The notes under the pieces are model-generated. The model ran no database searches and was not told where the DNA came from. It worked only from the letters and a program-made list of their open reading frames with translations. From Enterococcus saigonensis (GTDB lineage Bacteria; Bacillota; Bacilli; Lactobacillales; Enterococcaceae), in assembly GCF_011397115.1 (NCBI RefSeq), contig NZ_AP022822.1, forward strand, positions 1-64,000: DNA of 64,000 nt, given 5' to 3'. This document shows, one piece after another, positions 61,785-64,000 of this stretch (the stretch's first letter is position 1; every line of letters begins with the position of its first letter). The position numbers and the translations under genes were made by a program.

Positions 61785-63935
61785 ATGGAACAGGCAAAAT
61801 TAACTGCATTGGTACAAGAAATGACATTGGCTGAAAAAGTCGATCAGCTTTTACAATTGGCTGCCGATTTTTACTCACAGGCCGCCGAAGAAAAAACTGG
61901 TCCCATGACTGAAATGGGCTTAACTGATGAAAATATTCAAAATGCCGGTACGATTTTAGGCTTATCAGGAGCAAGTGAAGCCAAACGCATTCAAAAAGAA
62001 TACATGGAAAAAAATCGATTAGGTATTCCTACCTTGTTAATGGCTGATATCATCCACGGTTTTCGAACGATTTTTCCAATTCCATTAGGTATTGGGAGTA
62101 GTTGGGATTTAGCGGCAGCAGAAGAAATGGCGCAAGTTTCCGCCAAAGAAGCCGCGGTTTCTGGTTTACACGTGACCTTTTCTCCGATGGTTGATTTGGT
62201 TCGCGATCCACGTTGGGGTCGCGTGATGGAATCGACAGGCGAAGATCCTTACTTGAACGCTCGTTTTGCAGAAAGCTTTGTGAAAGGCTATCAAGGCAAT
62301 GATTTAAAAAATGATTTCACGCGCGTAGCTGCTTGTGTCAAACACTTTGCAGCATACGGGGCTGCTTTAGCTGGTCGGGATTACAATACAGTCAATATGT
62401 CTGAAAGACAGTTGCGGGAAAGTTATTTGCCAGGTTATAAAGCTGCATTAGATGCAGGAGCTAAATTAGTAATGACTTCCTTTAATACCGTTGACGGCAT
62501 TCCTGCTACAGGAAATAAGTGGTTATTCAGAGAAGTTTTGCGTAAAGAATACGATTTTGATGGTGTGGTGATTTCAGACTGGGGTGCGGTAAAAGAATTG
62601 ATTCCCCATGGAGTTGCCGCAGATGAAAAGCAAGCTGCCCAACTAGCCATTGAAGCGGGCGTCGATATTGAAATGATGACGACTTGTTATACGCAATATT
62701 TAGCCGAATTAATTGAAGAAGGCAGTGTCGATGAAGCGTTATTGGACGAAGCAGTTTTACGTATTTTAGAATTGAAAAACGACTTAGGATTGTTTGAAAA
62801 TCCATATCGTGGTGCAAGTGTGGAAGCCGAAAAAGTAATTTTATCACCAGCACACCGCCAATCTGCCCGCGAAATTGCGCAAAAATCAATTGTTTTGTTA
62901 AAAAATGAAGAAAATATCTTACCGCTAAATGCTGCTGAAACGATCGCAATTATTGGACCAGCGGCTGGAAGCCAAGATGTTTTAGGAGCTTGGTCTTGGC
63001 AAGGGAAAATGTCAGAAGCAGTCTCTCTTTTAGCAGGTGCCAAAGAATATAGTGAACATTTGTTGGTCGCCAAAGAAGAATTTGATTACTTTAATCCAAG
63101 TGACGAAGCAATTAATGAAGCCATTTTACTCGCGGCAAAAGCCGACAAAGTTGTTTTAGCTTTAGGAGAAACAGAGTGGATGAGTGGGGAAGCGGCTAGC
63201 CGTAGTGATATTACGCTACCACCGGCACAAATTGCCTTGTTTGAAGATATCAAAAAAGTAAATGCCAACATTATTGTAACGTTATACAATGGTCGCCCGC
63301 TAGATTTGAATGGTATTGGAGAAGCCAAAGCCATTGTGGAAGCGTGGTTTGCCGGAACAGAAGCAGGCAATGCCTTAGCTGATATTTTATGGGGAGCTTA
63401 TAATCCGACTGCGCGACTTTCCATGTCATTTCCAGAAAATGTTGGTCAAGTCCCAATTTTTTACAATTGTGATAATACGGGGCGTCCCTATGAGAGTGCA
63501 CCGAATGAAAAATATGTTTCAAAATATTTGGATGTCTCTAATTATGCGAAATATCCTTTTGGTTTTGGCTTAAGTTATAGCCAATTTTCTTACCAAGACG
63601 TCGTGATTGACCAGACAGAGTTAACACCAGAAAACGAAATTCTAGTTACAGTGACAATCACAAATGAAAGTGAACGAGCAGGCAAAGAAACGGTACAATT
63701 GTACATTCAAGATTTAGTCGGAGAAGTTGTCCGTCCAATAAAAGAATTAAAAGCTTTCCAACAAGTTGATTTAAAAGGCAGAGAAAGTCGCAAAGTTTCC
63801 TTTACCATTACAGAAGACATGCTGCGTTATGTTCACTCAAATCAACAAACTACAAGTGATAGTGGTGCCTTTTTAGCAATGGTGGGGCCAAACAGTCGTG
63901 ATGTAACAGCAGTAAAATTTAATTTAGTGAAGTAG
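61785..63935 (+). CDS. Beta-glucosidase, GH3
   Basis: 716 aa, no signal peptide, so it acts on imported sugar. GH3 N-domain with RDPRWGRVMESTGEDPY, KHFAAYG and the nucleophile Asp in GVVISDWGAVKE. C-domain with SIVLLKNEENILPL and LGETEWMSGEAASRSD, and a fibronectin-like tail (YPFGFGLSYSQFSY, ELKAFQQVDLKGRES). ATG 61785 is behind AAAGGAGG; the ATG at 61758 is in frame but reads through the ribosome site. Beta-glucosidase versus beta-xylosidase is not resolved. Confidence 0.92.
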   Translation: MEQAKLTALVQEMTLAEKVDQLLQLAADFYSQAAEEKTGPMTEMGLTDENIQNAGTILGLSGASEAKRIQKEYMEKNRLGIPTLLMADIIHGFRTIFPIPLGIGSSWDLAAAEEMAQVSAKEAAVSGLHVTFSPMVDLVRDPRWGRVMESTGEDPYLNARFAESFVKGYQGNDLKNDFTRVAACVKHFAAYGAALAGRDYNTVNMSERQLRESYLPGYKAALDAGAKLVMTSFNTVDGIPATGNKWLFREVLRKEYDFDGVVISDWGAVKELIPHGVAADEKQAAQLAIEAGVDIEMMTTCYTQYLAELIEEGSVDEALLDEAVLRILELKNDLGLFENPYRGASVEAEKVILSPAHRQSAREIAQKSIVLLKNEENILPLNAAETIAIIGPAAGSQDVLGAWSWQGKMSEAVSLLAGAKEYSEHLLVAKEEFDYFNPSDEAINEAILLAAKADKVVLALGETEWMSGEAASRSDITLPPAQIALFEDIKKVNANIIVTLYNGRPLDLNGIGEAKAIVEAWFAGTEAGNALADILWGAYNPTARLSMSFPENVGQVPIFYNCDNTGRPYESAPNEKYVSKYLDVSNYAKYPFGFGLSYSQFSYQDVVIDQTELTPENEILVTVTITNESERAGKETVQLYIQDLVGEVVRPIKELKAFQQVDLKGRESRKVSFTITEDMLRYVHSNQQTTSDSGAFLAMVGPNSRDVTAVKFNLVK

Positions 63936-63948
63936 GGAGTCAAAACGA

Positions 63949-64000
63949 TGAAGCAAATCATTTTAAAAGGTAAAGACGTCCAAGCGGCGTTTTTACCTAC
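63949..64000 (+). CDS. Start of a further gene, cut by the window
   Basis: Eighteen codons (KQIILKGKDVQAAFLPT) after GGGAG. It is the next gene of the sugar operon. The fragment is too short to identify; a mutarotase-like or glycosidase protein would suit the context. Confidence 0.55.

Noticed and set aside
62527..62949. 140-codon open frame on the minus strand inside the GH3 gene
   Set aside because: Shadow of the GH3 coding frame.

Overview
The window is low-GC Firmicutes DNA. The order dnaN, yaaA, recF, gyrB, gyrA, rpsF, ssb, rpsR, gdpP, rplI, dnaB is the origin-proximal block of Lactobacillales, and three exact ParB-binding parS sites agree with that position. Protein sequences and the opp/tldR layout point to Enterococcus or a close relative; I cannot name the species.

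Layout. 1-5800: 3' part of dnaN, then a beta-glucoside operon (LicT antiterminator, PTS IIBCA, GH1 phospho-beta-glucosidase) with two RAT/terminator switches, wedged between dnaN and yaaA. 6200-17600: core replication and ribosome genes, with DnaA-box-like and parS-bearing spacers. 17700-20300: a DUF6273 protein and a membrane-anchored MutS-like ATPase. 20340-30807: a LacI-controlled sugar-uptake and phosphorolysis locus (ABC importer without its own ATPase, GH13, DUF1861, GH130, phosphohexomutase) that is broken twice: an in-frame stop in one permease and an IS30-family insertion in the GH13 gene. 31245-35520: YeiH transporter, dnaB, then a divergent pair of competence-type regulators (ComK-like and ComX/SigH-like). 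35700-42303: small accessory genes, some decayed, an ArsR-type regulator with an ABC exporter, and an isochorismatase-fold hydrolase.

42500-54122 is the most interesting part. It is a peptide-uptake region: a T-box leader with apparent Met specifier, oppA, pepT, a second oppA behind a cluster of CodY-like boxes, then oppBCDF. Directly after oppF lies a TnpB-derived protein that has lost its catalytic Glu and its whole C-terminal zinc-finger/RuvC-III part. This is the architecture of the oppF-associated TldR RNA-guided repressors reported in enterococci. Structured RNA follows its stop codon, and the sequence just after the last scaffold-like hairpin shares nine exact bases with the -35 region of the second oppA promoter. 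This suggests that the locus encodes an RNA-guided repressor of its own peptide transporter.

54235-64000: an SDR oxidoreductase, a GlsB-type membrane protein, a lipoprotein, and a second sugar region (GH13 alpha-glucosidase divergent from an ABC importer followed by a GH3 beta-glucosidase), with matching LacI-type operators between the divergent genes. No rRNA, tRNA or CRISPR array was seen.
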